NCBI RefSeq assembly: GCF_038051925.1
Contig: NZ_CP150634.1
Location: 3,232,300 to 3,296,299 of the forward strand
Direction: 5' to 3'
DNA: 64,000 bases
From: Methylotuvimicrobium sp. KM2
GTDB taxonomy: Bacteria; Pseudomonadota; Gammaproteobacteria; Methylococcales; Methylomonadaceae
The notes below the pieces were generated by a model that worked only from the letters and a program-made list of their open reading frames with translations, was not told where the DNA came from and ran no database searches. A program made the position numbers and the translations under genes. Below, one piece after another: positions 7,453 to 14,966 of this stretch; positions within the stretch are counted from its first letter, which is position 1; every line of letters begins with the position of its first letter.

Positions 7453-7736
7453 TATACCTTTCGCACTTCAAATTTCGGCAGTGCCAGAGGATCCGATTAA
7501 GGCTTTGCCGGCATGGAGCTGACATAGAGCCTACATGGACGTATTCACCCAGCACCTAAATAAGCCATGATTTTGAATCATTGCCAAAGACCTATGGAAT
7601 TCATCCAGCACCTAAATTAGTCATGATATTAAACATAGCCAATCGGCTATGGAATTTAGGTGCTGGATTTAGGTGCTGGGTTCACGGCGTCCTTTAGCGG
7701 ACACCCAGGCACCGAATTTTGATCTACGACGGGTAT
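7453..7736. repeat. TATACC-family MITE-like element, copy 2
   Basis: The left terminus TATACCTTTCGCACTTCAAA begins at 7453; the right terminus CCGAATTTTGATCTACGACG then GGTAT ends near 7736. The two ends are imperfect inverted repeats. Inside are a variant inner hairpin (GCCGGCATGGAGCTGAC), the conserved GCCTACATGGACGTATTCAC, and nested palindromes at 7549-7680 flanked by TTCAC on both sides. Confidence 0.75.
7549..7680. repeat. Nested CAGCACCTAAAT palindromes inside the conserved hairpin
   Basis: CCAGCACCTAAAT (7549 and again about 7610) and ATTTAGGTGCTGG (about 7653 and 7667) form two nested or tandem palindromes. They interrupt GTATTCAC|GGCGTCC, and TTCAC is present on both sides, as a five-base target duplication would leave. 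The same palindrome sits at the same site at 4939-5001 and 54078-54140; a right half remains at 30893-30921. Confidence 0.7.
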
Positions 7737-7915
7737 GTTTCCCGCAGAGGCGCAGCGTTTCTAATTTTCTAGTTTGTTAAACCCGATAAACCCAATGACT
7801 TGTGAAAGCCTAAAAGTATTTGTAATCTTTATACTCTCAGCGCCTTTTGCCCATACGCATCAAGCTAAAAACGGCCACACCACGTCTACTCTTTCCAAAG
7901 TTGCTATTAAAGCAC

Positions 7916-7997
7916 GTAGCCCGTATGCAGCGAAGCGGAATACGGGAATGGCGTGGCTCCGAGCTTCCCGGGTTGCGCTACGCTCCATCCGGGCTAC
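7916..7997. repeat. REP pair (BIME) with GTAG heads
   Basis: GTAGCCCGTATGCAGCGAAG begins a palindrome closing with ATACGGG at 7946. In inverted orientation, 7967-7997 reads (minus strand) GTAGCCCGGATGGAGCGTAG and closes with CCCGGG. GTAG followed by an imperfect palindrome is the classic REP layout, and head-to-head pairs are BIMEs. The rest of 7737-8190 holds no credible gene. Confidence 0.8.
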
Positions 7998-8190
7998 GCT
8001 GTTTAGACTCGCCGAAAGCGGTTGGTAGCGATTTAGCAGCAGGGATGTCTGTGCTTAGGATTTGGTCGTAAACAACTTTCCTATCTTAGGGAGTTTTCTT
8101 GCTTTTCACAACCGCGGCAAAGAAATCCAATAGCAACATACCGACAATCAATTTGAAACCGAAGTTAGGGCCAAAAGCCTAGTTCGACCC

Positions 8191-9828
8191 TCAATAATCT
8201 TTTTGCATAATTCTCATAGAATCGAGCTCATGAAGGCTTTGTAGTTGCGCAACCGGCGCCAGCGCTTCATGTAGACTCGTAAAAAGAATTCGCTCATTAA
8301 AACTCGAACTCTTTGCATTGAGTAATTGATCGCGCAGAGCTGACTTAACCAGAACTCTAACCTGCATCGAACGCCCCTGCAGATAGCGCACCACTTCATC
8401 CAACATCACGATAGCACTCAGATCCATCAAATCTACGCGCCGGCAGTCGAGTATCACCTCCTCGGTATCCATGATGCTGTCGACCGCCTCGATTCGGTCC
8501 AACATCTGACTGGTCGAACCGAAAAACAACGGTCCCTTGATCGACATAATTCTAACACCCTCCCCTGGTTTTTCTGTCAAATGATAGTCATGATTGGTCT
8601 CGAAACTAATGTCGGCCTGCTGCGCTAAACGCCAAGTCAACATCCCCATGGCCAAAATCACGCCGACCGTCACGCCAATGACCAAATCGACTAACACGGT
8701 CAGTAGCAACACACAAAACATGATCAGCAATTCCGAACGAGTCGAGCTCGACGCCAATTTGAACATTCTATAATCGATGATATTAAAACCGACCTTAATC
8801 AAGATACCGGCAAGCACCGGTAACGGAATTTGACTGGCCAGCGGCGACAGTTCGAGCAATAACAATAATAGGAATAAAGCATGCATCACAGAGCTTAGCC
8901 GCGTTTGCCCACCGGCCTTGACATTGACCACTGTGCGCATCGTCGCTCCCGCACCCGGCAAGCCGCCGATAAAAGCACACAAAATGTTACCCAACCCTTG
9001 CGCAATCAACTCTCGATTGGGCTTATGATGCGTGTGCGTAATCGAATCGGTGACTAATGAAGTCAACAAGCTATCGATACTCCCCAACAAAGCCAAGGTC
9101 AACCCTAACATAAATACCGAGGACCAATGTTCCAGACTAAAAGACGGGAAATGCAACTTAGGTAACCCGGCCGGGATATCGCCGATCACGGCGGTTTCAA
9201 GGCCTGCAAAGACGGCCAGCTGGGTTCCAATAAAAAGCGCCAACAACGGCGAAGGAATGAAGCGGCTGATTTTAATCGGCGTCAAAAAAACAATGGCCAA
9301 GGTCAACGAACCCAAAAACATCGAATCGAACTGGACCGATTCGAAGACTGACGGTAAATTAAACAAGGCCGATAGTGTCGAGGAATACGTTGTACCGCCT
9401 AAAAGCGGCGCCATCTGCAGAATGATAATGATCATGCCTACGCCGCTCATGAAGCCGGAAATCACCGGATAAGGAATAAACCGCACCAAGCCGCCCAACC
9501 GAATCAAACCGAACAAAATTTGTAACAAGCCGCCAATCAAAACAACGGCCAACGCCAACTGGAAATTCCCTCCGAAAGTCGTCAAAGCCGAAGCAAAAAC
9601 GACCGTCATCGGCCCAGTAGGTCCACTCACCTGTAATTGCGTACCGCCAAAAACGGCGGCAACCAAACCTAACGCAATCGCACCATAAAGACCGGCCAAT
9701 GCACCAGCACCGGATGCGACACCAAATGCCAGCGCCAACGGCAATGCAACGACACCCGCAGTCAACCCGCCGAATATATCGCCTTTCAGCATCGCAAAGG
9801 AATAGTTTTTCATAAAGCCCAACACCAA
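8191..9828 (-). CDS. SulP-family anion transporter with STAS domain
   Basis: 545 residues. The first 400 contain about 10-12 membrane segments with the SulP core motif QVSGPTGPMTVV near residue 67 and PGAGATMRTVVN in the middle. A cytoplasmic STAS domain occupies roughly residues 430-530 (GPLFFGSTSQ, VILDCRRVDLMDLSAIVML). SulP proteins carry sulfate, bicarbonate or other anions, usually with Na+ or H+. The substrate cannot be read from sequence; sulfate and BicA-like bicarbonate uptake are both possible. It is a single gene, with repeat-rich gaps on both sides. Confidence 0.92.
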   Translation of the reverse strand: MVLGFMKNYSFAMLKGDIFGGLTAGVVALPLALAFGVASGAGALAGLYGAIALGLVAAVFGGTQLQVSGPTGPMTVVFASALTTFGGNFQLALAVVLIGGLLQILFGLIRLGGLVRFIPYPVISGFMSGVGMIIIILQMAPLLGGTTYSSTLSALFNLPSVFESVQFDSMFLGSLTLAIVFLTPIKISRFIPSPLLALFIGTQLAVFAGLETAVIGDIPAGLPKLHFPSFSLEHWSSVFMLGLTLALLGSIDSLLTSLVTDSITHTHHKPNRELIAQGLGNILCAFIGGLPGAGATMRTVVNVKAGGQTRLSSVMHALFLLLLLLELSPLASQIPLPVLAGILIKVGFNIIDYRMFKLASSSTRSELLIMFCVLLLTVLVDLVIGVTVGVILAMGMLTWRLAQQADISFETNHDYHLTEKPGEGVRIMSIKGPLFFGSTSQMLDRIEAVDSIMDTEEVILDCRRVDLMDLSAIVMLDEVVRYLQGRSMQVRVLVKSALRDQLLNAKSSSFNERILFTSLHEALAPVAQLQSLHELDSMRIMQKDY

Positions 9829-9975
9829 AAAAATTAACCCTTAAAACTCAAGCAATAAATAATCCAACTCGGGCTTCACAAATCTACTCCTGATTAGCAA
9901 GTTTCTTTAGCGAAAAACGGCCAAACCACATCACGCTCTTTCCCAAGCTCCGGCTCTCATCGTTATACATAAATT

Positions 9976-10069
9976 GTAGGGTACGCTGCGCGTACCAAAG
10001 TCGTGCCCTGGCGGCTCGGTTGGCACATGAACATTGCGGGGCTACCATGGTACGCACAGCGCACCCTAC
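9976..10069. repeat. REP pair with GGTACGC palindromes
   Basis: GTAGGGTACGCTGCGCGTAC (9976-9996) and, on the minus strand at 10049-10069, GTAGGGTGCGCTGTGCGTAC form a head-to-head pair of GTAG-headed palindromes. A third copy is at 56020-56040. Confidence 0.8.
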
Positions 10070-10100
10070 GCGGATCGCCTAGCCGCGAGTGTTAAGCAGC

Positions 10101-10182
10101 GTAGCCCGGATGGAGCACAGCGCAATCCGGGAAATTCGAAGCCTCGCCATTCCCGTATTCCGCTACGCTACATACGGGCTAC
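10101..10182. repeat. REP pair (BIME), same two types as at 7.9 kb in swapped order
   Basis: GTAGCCCGGATGGAGCACAG (10101-10131, closing ATCCGGG) is followed by the inverse of GTAGCCCGTATGTAGCG at 10152-10182. Gap 9829-10381 otherwise shows repeat fragments (CTCTTTCCCAAGCTCC, GAAAGAGCGGATGCCGGTTG) and no gene. Confidence 0.8.
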
Positions 10183-10381
10183 CTAATTTAACAGCAGTTC
10201 AAGAAACTGGAGCGAGGGAAAGAGCGGATGCCGGTTGACCGTTTTTTTCTTGATACGTAAGGGAATAACCGTGCCTCACAACCCAAAGCACTTTCAGTTT
10301 CCGGGCTGATGAAAGCTTCTTCTTGATCGTTGAGTTTTAAATGCGTCTTCTAGGATAAAAAGGTGCCATCGCGGGTCATAA

Positions 10382-11557
10382 TCAATGCCAGTTCCGCAAA
10401 CACGCCCGAATATAATCCGGCGCCAAGCGCTCTTGTTCCAGCCGCGTTTTTTCGTAATGCCGACTTTGCAAGCGTTCAAACAATTGTTGTTCCGGTTCGG
10501 TCAGATATTCCGGCAGCCTAGTCTGGTGGCTCTCCTCATCGACCATGCGGTTTCGATGCTCGAGCACGGTAATATCATCCATCATCAACGCCTGCAAATG
10601 CGGTTGACGCCGACGCGCGTCGCTCAAAATCGTCAGGCCCCAGCTATCGATATCGCCCCAGTAAGCGATACTTTTCTGCTTGAGCCACTCGGTATCCATC
10701 CAGGCAGTATTCCTGCCGCCGCCGAATACCGCAATGGTGTCGTCCAGTTCCGGCAACGCATAACCGCTTTGCTTGTTCTCGACGACCAGAATACGATTGG
10801 CAGGCAAAACATAGCTTTGCAGCGTCCGCGTATCCATTTGCAAAACCGGCAAACCGGCTAATCGATCGCGGCTTTGCCGACACAACGGACGCACCAGCAG
10901 CCAGCCGCTCGGATTGGCGATACAATTCAACCAACGCAACAAGCCGCCTCGTTCGGTCACCGCGCCCTCATACAGCCGGTCCGCCAAGGCTTCGATCAGT
11001 CCATAATAATTTTCAACGAACTTGGTGTCGACGCCCTTCAGCGGCAAGGCGCGCAAATAAGCGCCCTGCCCCATGCCCCGATGCAATTGCGGCAGCAATT
11101 GCGCCAATAGCGCGCTATCGTCCGGCGCCATACTTTCCAGTACGGACAGTTGTTTGATTAAAACGGTAGACAAGCGAGCATCGATATTCAACAGCGGACG
11201 CATTAACTGCTCCCAGCGCTGTTTTCTAGCTTCGGCTTTCGAACCCAGAACGGCTATCAACGCCGGCATCGAATCGATTTGCACGGCAACGGGCAGTGCT
11301 TGCTCGCCCAGTTGCAGGAATTTTTTAGTTTGCCAGTTCACTTGACTTGGATTAGGCCAGCGCCTCCAGCTTTCGACAAAGCACCGGAAATGCTCGAGAT
11401 CGGCCAAGGCCTGAGCACCGGTCGGCGCTTTGAGCGCTATTCGGATAGGAAAAGGACGGTCGCCGCTTAAACGGCTGCGCAGATTTTCAATATTCAGCCA
11501 CTCGCGTGTTCGTAATTGCGCCAGCACATCTTCCGGCAACAGTCCCCATCGGCTCAT
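10382..11557 (-). CDS. jetD: Wadjet nuclease subunit JetD (DUF3322/DUF2220)
   Basis: 391 residues. The N-terminal DUF3322 region (WGLLPEDVLAQLRTREW, PFPIRIALKAPTG) is followed by the DUF2220 Toprim-like region: ILVVENKQSGYALPE, IAVFGGGRNTAW, SIAYWGDIDSWGLTILSDAR and LQALMMDD. The E in VVENK and the D-x-D in GDIDSWG are the expected metal-binding acids of the topoisomerase VI/Toprim-type nuclease. In Wadjet, JetABC extrudes plasmid DNA and JetD cleaves it. Here jetD is 6.3 kb from jetC instead of adjacent, and its ATG overlaps the stop of the upstream Rossmann-fold gene (ATGA), so the two are coupled. Confidence 0.93.
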   Translation of the reverse strand: MSRWGLLPEDVLAQLRTREWLNIENLRSRLSGDRPFPIRIALKAPTGAQALADLEHFRCFVESWRRWPNPSQVNWQTKKFLQLGEQALPVAVQIDSMPALIAVLGSKAEARKQRWEQLMRPLLNIDARLSTVLIKQLSVLESMAPDDSALLAQLLPQLHRGMGQGAYLRALPLKGVDTKFVENYYGLIEALADRLYEGAVTERGGLLRWLNCIANPSGWLLVRPLCRQSRDRLAGLPVLQMDTRTLQSYVLPANRILVVENKQSGYALPELDDTIAVFGGGRNTAWMDTEWLKQKSIAYWGDIDSWGLTILSDARRRQPHLQALMMDDITVLEHRNRMVDEESHQTRLPEYLTEPEQQLFERLQSRHYEKTRLEQERLAPDYIRACLRNWH

Positions 11558-12339
11558 TGATTACGGTTTGCTTGCTTGACTTGTCGGTAGATATCATCGA
11601 GCCTGGGCGTTTCCAAACCGGCCTCCTTCGCATAATGCAGGGCACGCTCCAAGCGAAATCGAGCGCTACGGCCGAGGCAATTTCTGCCGGGGCAATCCTC
11701 GATGCCTTCGATCATGCCGGCAATCAACTTTTCTGCAGGAAGTTCTTGGCCGCTTAGCCATTCCATAATACCGATCGCTTCCAATGCGACTTCCCGGACG
11801 AGTTCGCGATGCCTCGCCCATAGCTCTCCGACCGTACCGCCGCAAGACAAGCCGCAGATATTGACCGTCATGATATAAAGCGATTTGCGCAGAAGTTGGT
11901 ATACCAATTGAGATTCATCTTTCAGTAAACGCGTAGGAATATCGATTGCCTCCAAAGCGTTTATCAGCAGATCGGCATGCGGGCCATACACCGGTGTATA
12001 GAGAATATTGGTCAACGCTACCCCCGGTTTCTTTTCAAACCAGACCACGGCAACGGTCGGATTATCGATGCCGTGCTGCCGCCAATGGCGAGGCAACAAT
12101 TCGTTTTGCACGAGTCCGACTCTACCGCGCCAGGACTCGGGAAGGTCCTTCAATATCCCGTCCAGCTCGCTTTCTTGCACCGTAATCAAAACGAGTTCCG
12201 GTGTCGGTATTTGACGGGCCGCGTCAGGGATAGCTATTTGTCGGGTGATCGGATAAACCGGATGTCCGCAACGTAAAAAACCGCGCGCGAATTCGCCGCC
12301 TAACTCCCCGATGCCGATCAATACAATAGGTGCTTTCAT
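11554..12339 (-). CDS. Rossmann-fold oxidoreductase-like protein (ketopantoate-reductase-like) coupled to jetD
   Basis: 261 residues from ATG at 12339; a longer TTG frame to 12381 exists but the Rossmann motif IVLIGIGELGGEFARGF should start near residue 4, so the ATG is preferred. The GxGxxG, the LVLITVQESELDGIL strand and a helical C-terminal half (NILYTPVYGPHADLL, QLLRKSLYIMTVNICG) resemble the PanE/ApbA and 6-phosphogluconate-dehydrogenase-like families. I cannot assign a substrate. It ends with a four-base overlap into jetD, a tight link I do not know from standard Wadjet operons. It could be an accessory factor or a host gene captured with jetD. Confidence 0.75.
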   Translation of the reverse strand: MKAPIVLIGIGELGGEFARGFLRCGHPVYPITRQIAIPDAARQIPTPELVLITVQESELDGILKDLPESWRGRVGLVQNELLPRHWRQHGIDNPTVAVVWFEKKPGVALTNILYTPVYGPHADLLINALEAIDIPTRLLKDESQLVYQLLRKSLYIMTVNICGLSCGGTVGELWARHRELVREVALEAIGIMEWLSGQELPAEKLIAGMIEGIEDCPGRNCLGRSARFRLERALHYAKEAGLETPRLDDIYRQVKQANRNQ

Positions 12340-12504
12340 AGTATTAACAAAACTTCCAGACAAGCCGGCGATGTTAAACAATTAACCATCACAACTCAAG
12401 CGCCCCGCCTTAAACAATTTGCATCCAACAAGTGACTAAAAATGCTTGAAGCACGATTCCGAAAGCCGCAAACTCCTTTTCGTTCTGGAACAAAAAAATC
12501 CATA

Positions 12505-12595
12505 TGTCAATTACAAGGCCTGACCCCATCTTTCGTGACCCCATCTTTCGTGACCCCATCTTTCGTGACCCCATCTTTCGTGACCCCATCTTTCC
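12505..12595. repeat. 15-bp tandem array next to a CCTGACCCC element end
   Basis: TGACCCCATCTTTCG occurs four times perfectly and once with a changed end (12521-12595). It directly follows TGTCAATTACAAGGCCTGAC, which is the same terminus found at both ends of the RAYT element (14961 and 15906). The repeat unit, read on the minus strand as AAGATGGGGTCA, matches the GGGGTCA arrays at 14.9 and 26.7 kb. Confidence 0.85.
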
Positions 12596-12858
12596 GCACG
12601 ACGGCCTTCCCTATACAGGCACGAGGTCGGCAACCGCATTAAGTTTACGAGGCTACATCTAGGTTCACTTGCGTTACGGCCTGCATCTTTGCCGTTTAGG
12701 AACTCACGACCCTTGATTGCTCAAACGCCGCTCCTGCGTACTACCAAGGCGTATGGACAACTCCTTGGACGGGACTTTAACCCGCTAGTTAAATTACTGT
12801 TACTGCGAACGCCTGACCCTTAATTTCTCTAACCTCTAATTTCTCACGTTGTTAGATT
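12596..12858. other. Gap after the TerB-type cassette gene; unassigned, possibly structured
   Basis: No open frame is credible. Minus-strand landmarks are an attC-type R box ATCTAAC (12851-12857) three bases... directly after the upstream gene's stop, then GGGTCAGGCG near 12795, then a stretch with GCGGGTTAAAGTCCCGTC and AACGCAAGTGAACC. The last two recall the 5' domains of bacterial group II introns, but no maturase is present and I would not call it one. Confidence 0.3.
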
Positions 12859-14151
12859 TCATTCTTTGTACTCTAGGACATCCTTTGCAAAATCCGTCGG
12901 CATATTGCATTGCAAAAGCGCCTTTTTCAGTATATCCAAGCCAACATATACCGATGCAGGTCGAACTCCTGATGAATAATACTCATTCGTGTATGTGTAA
13001 GCACCGTCCTTGACCGTTTCCTTGACGAATATTGCGCCCGGCGACTCCGAATAGTCTCGCTTGTATTGCCATGCCCCTTTTTCGCTTGGGGAAACTTCGT
13101 TCGGTAACGTATCGAGCACAGCCTCTATCAAGTCAAACTGAAGATGAGGACACAAACGACAGTTGTGCAGGTTTGTTTCAATTTCATGCCTAATCCGGTT
13201 CTTGTCAAATTCGAATACGACAGTCTTCGATAAAACGCCTGACTTCCTGAACGATCCGTATCCAAACCAGTCACCCCAATCACTCCACTCCATTCTTGCT
13301 TGTTTGCAGCCCCAGATATTTAAGCGCTTTTCATCAATACCGAAGCAATACTCATTCGGACGATATGCTGAATTGCGGTTACTCGCACACCAGGAAAACC
13401 CAAAAACATCGTTCCACTGAGTTTCCTTACCATCTAGGTAGACTTTTCTGTTACGTAATCCTTTTAGGTGTTCTACTAAATCTAGAGCATCCGCAATTTC
13501 ACTCTTTGGCCATGCGCCTAAAAACCAACGCTTTTTTCCCTTAACGCATTCTTTGCTGATTGGCGCTTTCATAGATGATTGCACCGCCAATGCAAATCCT
13601 GCTCCTGTTGATTCTGCGAACTCTATAGCCACGCCGGATTCCGGAATTTCGTATGACACAGCAACGGGTTGCGTTGACAGCGACGTCTCAACGCTTTGCC
13701 CGCATTCAGGGCAGAATTTTGCAGACACACTTATTCTTGCGTTACATTTCGTGCACGTAACGTCCTGCGATGCATTAGAAATTGTTCGTTTCGCATCTTT
13801 GATTATTAGGGTCAATTGATCTTGACTTATTTTTACTTGCTTAGCGAAGTTAATCACATACTGCTTTTCGTCACCTTCGATGGCTCCATCAATTAGGGCA
13901 ATATAGATTATGTGCTCAAGGTTCTTAATTTGGTCTGACCAAGACCCAACCACCCGGGGAATAAACGCATCGCTTTCGGCGTTTTTATAAGCCCTGTTCA
14001 GTTCTGTCTTTCGTGCGCCAATAGCCTTTTGAACAAGTTCGATAGCTTCCGTTTCTTGTCGAGTGATCTTCCCGTCAGCGCGTGCCAAGCCGATAACGTT
14101 AGCCAGATAATCAACTTGCTGTTCATTGCTCAAAATCTTTTTCGTCCCCAA
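12859..14151 (-). CDS. TerB-like / zinc-ribbon protein of unknown function (likely integron cassette gene)
   Basis: 430 residues. Residues 10-120 are helical and acidic with paired patterns GLARADGKITRQE and ALIDGAIEGDEKQ, the hallmark of TerB-like domains, which carry metal-contacting acidic residues. A zinc ribbon follows: C133-x2-C136 and C147-x2-C150. Residues 170-430 are unrecognised and rich in aromatics (WSDWGDWFGYGSF). Function is unknown; TerB domains occur in phage-defence and stress proteins. The gene has attC features on both sides: a full attC 35 bases upstream (14186-14274) and an R-box immediately after its stop. Its composition looks more AT-rich than the Wadjet genes. Confidence 0.75.
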   Translation of the reverse strand: MGTKKILSNEQQVDYLANVIGLARADGKITRQETEAIELVQKAIGARKTELNRAYKNAESDAFIPRVVGSWSDQIKNLEHIIYIALIDGAIEGDEKQYVINFAKQVKISQDQLTLIIKDAKRTISNASQDVTCTKCNARISVSAKFCPECGQSVETSLSTQPVAVSYEIPESGVAIEFAESTGAGFALAVQSSMKAPISKECVKGKKRWFLGAWPKSEIADALDLVEHLKGLRNRKVYLDGKETQWNDVFGFSWCASNRNSAYRPNEYCFGIDEKRLNIWGCKQARMEWSDWGDWFGYGSFRKSGVLSKTVVFEFDKNRIRHEIETNLHNCRLCPHLQFDLIEAVLDTLPNEVSPSEKGAWQYKRDYSESPGAIFVKETVKDGAYTYTNEYYSSGVRPASVYVGLDILKKALLQCNMPTDFAKDVLEYKE

Positions 14152-14185
14152 TGCGAATTAATGGACCCGGTACGCTTGCCACAAG

Positions 14186-14274
14186 ACCTAACGATTTTCT
14201 CAGGCGCGCCGCGCGCCGGAAGCATGAAAAAAACACGTAAGCTTTCCGGCATCGCCTGGAGCTAGTGGTTAGGT
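14186..14274 (-). other. Integron attC recombination site
   Basis: R boxes ACCTAAC (14186-14192) and GTTAGGT (14268-14274) match RYYYAAC and GTTRRRY and are exactly complementary. Six-base spacers on both sides separate them from L boxes CTCAGGCG (14199-14206) and CGCCTGGAG (14253-14261), which pair with a single extrahelical base. The centre holds CCGGAAGC pairing with GCTTTCCGG. The extra base sits on the L'' arm if the minus strand is the top strand, which fits cassette genes on the minus strand. No integrase gene is in the window. Confidence 0.75.
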
Positions 14275-14291
14275 TCTGTTAAAGTAATTTC

Positions 14292-14813
14292 TCAATACGA
14301 CTTGATAGATAAAACAATATTACTAGAACCGCCGTTATTTTCATAAACAAAATCATCAATTGATTCGGCTATCAATTTGCTAATATATGGGCCATTCCAA
14401 TGATTATAACCATATGGTTTATTTACTAGAGCGACTAAACCTTCCTCAGTGGACGGATAACGCCCAGTGTCTAACCGGAATAAATCTAATGCGGCTTGTA
14501 AATCTTCTTTTTGAACTTGTTTGGCTTGTAATTCAGTTTCATCAATTTTTGTTCGTATGTTTTTATTAATGCCCCCTAATACCTTTAGAGACATTAGAAT
14601 TTTATTCACTTCAACTGCTGTTTCTGTGTCGGGATATGAAGAGATTATTTCTTTATAAACTTCAATTGCTTTGTCATTATTGCCTTGTTGCTGCAAAGTC
14701 ATGCTTTCATTATAAAGCTTTCTAGCTGATGATTCTGAATCTGTACAGCCTTGAGTAACTAGTAATGAGAGAATCAATAACAATTGTAATATTTGATGTT
14801 GATGTTTTGACAT
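14292..14813 (-). CDS. TPR lipoprotein with GspG-like C-terminal domain (integron cassette gene)
   Basis: 173 residues. A lipoprotein signal ends at the lipobox LLVTQGC (C23), so the protein should be anchored to a membrane. Residues about 28-70 form a TPR-like pair of helices (KLYNESMTLQQQGNNDKAIE). Residues 105-150 resemble the C-terminal part of type II secretion pseudopilin GspG (LDTGRYPSTEEGLVALVNKP, WNGPYI) without the pilin helix. AAGGAA lies before the ATG. It is followed after 17 bases by a full attC and preceded by a half attC, so it fits one cassette of about 600 bases. Role unknown. Confidence 0.75.
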   Translation of the reverse strand: MSKHQHQILQLLLILSLLVTQGCTDSESSARKLYNESMTLQQQGNNDKAIEVYKEIISSYPDTETAVEVNKILMSLKVLGGINKNIRTKIDETELQAKQVQKEDLQAALDLFRLDTGRYPSTEEGLVALVNKPYGYNHWNGPYISKLIAESIDDFVYENNGGSSNIVLSIKSY

Positions 14814-14862
14814 TTAAATTCCTTTCAAAATTTACATTAGATAGCGGTGACGGCATAGAGAA

Positions 14863-14907
14863 ACCTAACATGGAGGTCACCGGAGCTGCGCGGCTTTATC
14901 GCGCAGC
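14863..14907 (-). other. Half of a second attC site, cut by the RAYT element
   Basis: On the minus strand the hairpin GCTGCGCG..CGCGCAGC (14885-14907) is followed by an L'-like TCCGGTGACCTCC and the R' box GTTAGGT (14863-14869). The matching R''/L'' arm is absent: beyond 14908 the sequence becomes the GGGGTCA array and the RAYT element. This is what an attC looks like after its 5' arm has been removed or displaced by an insertion. Confidence 0.6.
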
Positions 14908-14908
14908 A

Positions 14909-14966
14909 GAAAATCGGGGTCAAAGGAAAATCGCAAAGAAAATCGGGGTCAAAGAAAATCGGGGTC
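14909..14966. repeat. Tandem GGGGTCA array at the RAYT element end
   Basis: AAAATCGGGGTCAAAG recurs three times with an imperfect intervening unit, and the last copy runs into the element terminus GGGGTCAGGCCTTACATTTG at 14961. Comparable arrays sit at 12521-12595 (15-bp units) and 26672-26705 (two units). Confidence 0.8.

Noticed and set aside
10382..11557. Topoisomerase VI / Spo11 subunit
   Set aside because: The Toprim-like part is DUF2220 with a DUF3322 N-terminus, which is JetD.
12521..12595. Iteron array / plasmid-type replication origin
   Set aside because: Direct repeats of 15 bp could be iterons, but there is no Rep gene or DnaA box cluster, and the unit matches the RAYT end motif found elsewhere.
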